A stretch of DNA of 9,505 bases from Burkholderiaceae bacterium (GTDB lineage Bacteria > Pseudomonadota > Gammaproteobacteria > Burkholderiales > Burkholderiaceae): the NCBI GenBank assembly GCA_022701965.1, contig JAKONL010000316.1, positions 1-9,505 on the forward strand. Direction: 5' to 3'. The notes below the pieces were generated by a model. The model did not search any database, was not told where the DNA came from, and was given only the letters and a program-made list of their open reading frames with translations. Both the position numbers and the translations under genes were made by a program. Below are positions 8,520-9,505 of this stretch, piece by piece (the stretch's first letter is position 1; every line of letters starts with the position of its first letter).

Positions 8520-9047
8520 ATGAACACAATCAGGAATGGCGCAGGTCGGCACGTTTCGACGGCACCGGACCTTCGACCCCGAGCCGAGGTGTCTCCATTG
8601 GGAACTTCCGCGCCGTTCACGCGAGCGACGAGCAACGCCGTCGGCGGCTCGCACCGGTCTTCGGGACCGAAGCCGGCTTCCGCGCTGCTTTTCGCGCACT
8701 GCAGCCGTCGCCTGCCCGATCTCCAGCAGACAGGCGCGCCGGAGACGGAGAACGGCTTCGTCGGCAAAGACGGCGACGCCCTGGTGTTCTGCCACCGCGA
8801 GCGTCCGGAGGTCTGCATCCAGACCGGCACCGACGTCTGCATCGTGAAGGCCGACGGCCGGGTCTTCCTGAACGGCGATGCGCTCGATCGCGGCCAGCCG
8901 GGGTTCCTGCAGATGCAGCGCAGGCTCGCGGAGCTGGGCGCCAGGGTGGCCGCCGGCGGCCTGACGCCTGGCGGCGAAACCGGCGACCTGCCGTCGCGGG
9001 CGCCCTGGGATCCGGCGTCGCCCGCCCACCCGAACTACGTGCTCTGA
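8520..9047 (+). CDS. Hypothetical protein with evenly spaced cysteines and an octad-like beta segment
   Basis: A 175-residue protein that I do not recognise. Start: ATG at 8520, with GGAG at 8508-8511 (8-nt spacing); the frame is open further upstream, but only as antisense to kynB. No signal peptide or membrane helix is evident. Residues 1-55 are Ser/Arg/Pro-rich, probably disordered, and use more A/T-ending codons than the rest. Residues 78-125 look beta-rich and more typical in codon use: Cys91, Cys99 and Cys107 are exactly eight residues apart, and EVCIQTGT, DVCIVKAD and GRVFLNGD (98-121) align as three eight-residue units. A short helix (about 130-145) and a Gly/Pro-rich tail ending HPNYVL follow. 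The octads recall beta-helical needle tips of phage spike or VgrG-type proteins, but this is a loose resemblance and no phage or secretion genes are nearby. The 3' end overlaps argF by 13 nt. Confidence 0.6.
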   Translation: MNTIRNGAGRHVSTAPDLRPRAEVSPLGTSAPFTRATSNAVGGSHRSSGPKPASALLFAHCSRRLPDLQQTGAPETENGFVGKDGDALVFCHRERPEVCIQTGTDVCIVKADGRVFLNGDALDRGQPGFLQMQRRLAELGARVAAGGLTPGGETGDLPSRAPWDPASPAHPNYVL

Positions 9048-9505
9048 TCCTGGATCCTGCCGATCAGCAGGAATTCCATCAGCGCCTTCTGCGCGTGCAG
9101 GCGGTTCTCCGCCTCGTCCCACACGACCGACTGCGGACCGTCGATCACGTCGGCCTCGACTTCCTCGCCGCGGTGCGCGGGCAGGCAGTGCATGAAGAGG
9201 GCGTCGGGCTGCGCGACGCGCATCATCTCGGTATCGACGCACCATTCGGCGAAGGCCGTTCGACGGGCTTCGTTCTCGGCCTCGTAACCCATGCTGGTCC
9301 AGACGTCGGTGGTGACCAGATCGGCATCGCGGCAGGCCTCCATCGGGTCCTTGAAGACCTTGTAGCTGTCCGACGAGCGCAGGCCGGCGACCGACTGGTC
9401 GACCTCGTAGCCGCCCGGCGTGCTCACGTGCACCTTGAAGCCCAGGATCTCGCTGGCCTGCAGCCAGGTGTTGGCCATGTTGTTGCCGTCGCCGACCCAG
9501 GCGAC
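9035..9505 (-). CDS. argF: Ornithine carbamoyltransferase, C-terminal half (runs off right edge)
   Basis: Cytoplasmic enzyme of arginine biosynthesis that makes citrulline from ornithine and carbamoyl phosphate. The visible 156 residues are the ornithine-binding half. The frame enters from the right edge as VAWVGDGNNMANTWLQAS, followed by DLVTTDVWTSMGYEAE and the hallmark HCLPAHRGEEVEADVI, whose Cys-Leu-Pro contacts ornithine. It ends with VVWDEAENRLHAQKALMEFL and a short tail. HCLPAHRGEEV fits the anabolic ArgF of betaproteobacteria; the catabolic enzyme ArcB cannot be formally excluded, but no arc genes are seen. The carbamoyl-phosphate-binding N-terminal half and the start lie outside the window. 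The stop (TAG, 9037-9035) overlaps the end of the convergent unknown gene. Confidence 0.95.
   Translation of the reverse strand, partial: VAWVGDGNNMANTWLQASEILGFKVHVSTPGGYEVDQSVAGLRSSDSYKVFKDPMEACRDADLVTTDVWTSMGYEAENEARRTAFAEWCVDTEMMRVAQPDALFMHCLPAHRGEEVEADVIDGPQSVVWDEAENRLHAQKALMEFLLIGRIQDQST

Noticed and set aside
8490..9245. Minus-strand open frame across the unknown gene and into argF
   Set aside because: Arg/Ala-rich translation without motifs. It overlaps argF in a different frame, and argF is certain there.

Overview
The window looks like ordinary chromosomal DNA from a high-GC betaproteobacterium, most likely of the order Burkholderiales. Codons end strongly in G or C. The proteins have a betaproteobacterial flavour: a stress-type pyridoxamine-phosphate-oxidase-fold protein, an AcnA-type aconitase, a short FeoB followed by a small Cys-rich membrane protein, a KynB-type formamidase and an ArgF with an HCLPAHRGEE motif. 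Genus and species cannot be told from this sequence alone. I see no rRNA, tRNA, CRISPR array, insertion sequence or prophage.

Layout. On the minus strand at the left edge, a flavin-split-barrel protein (287-817) is followed, with the stop and start regions touching, by the N-terminal part of an acyl-CoA-dehydrogenase-like protein that runs off the edge. Divergent from these is acnA (964-3882), a 972-residue aconitase with about 70 extra residues just ahead of its first iron-sulfur cysteine. After a 148-bp gap with two hairpins comes a plus-strand ferrous-iron block: feoA (4031-4327), feoB (4320-6242, overlapping feoA by 8 nt) and a small membrane protein ending in CX2CX2CX2C (6280-6555). Seven bases later begins an FAD-dependent aromatic-ring-hydroxylase-type monooxygenase (6563-7750). 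Its stop codon lies one base from the stop of the convergent kynB (7752-8387, minus). A 132-bp divergent promoter region separates kynB from a 175-residue protein I do not recognise (8520-9047). The 3' end of that gene overlaps the 3' end of the convergent, partial argF (9035-9505, minus).

How the genes fit together. The acnA-feoA-feoB-Cys-rich block has an iron theme: a [4Fe-4S] enzyme next to Fe(II) import and a possible iron-binding accessory. KynB and the monooxygenase could both act on aromatic compounds, but their convergent orientation argues against a shared operon. The two promoter-type gaps upstream of feoA and of the unknown gene share a CAATT-N3-AATTG inverted repeat. Overall the window is mostly core metabolism and transport. 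The least-explained items are the unknown gene at 8520-9047, the hairpin against the feoA start, the aconitase insertion and the regular-cysteine protein.
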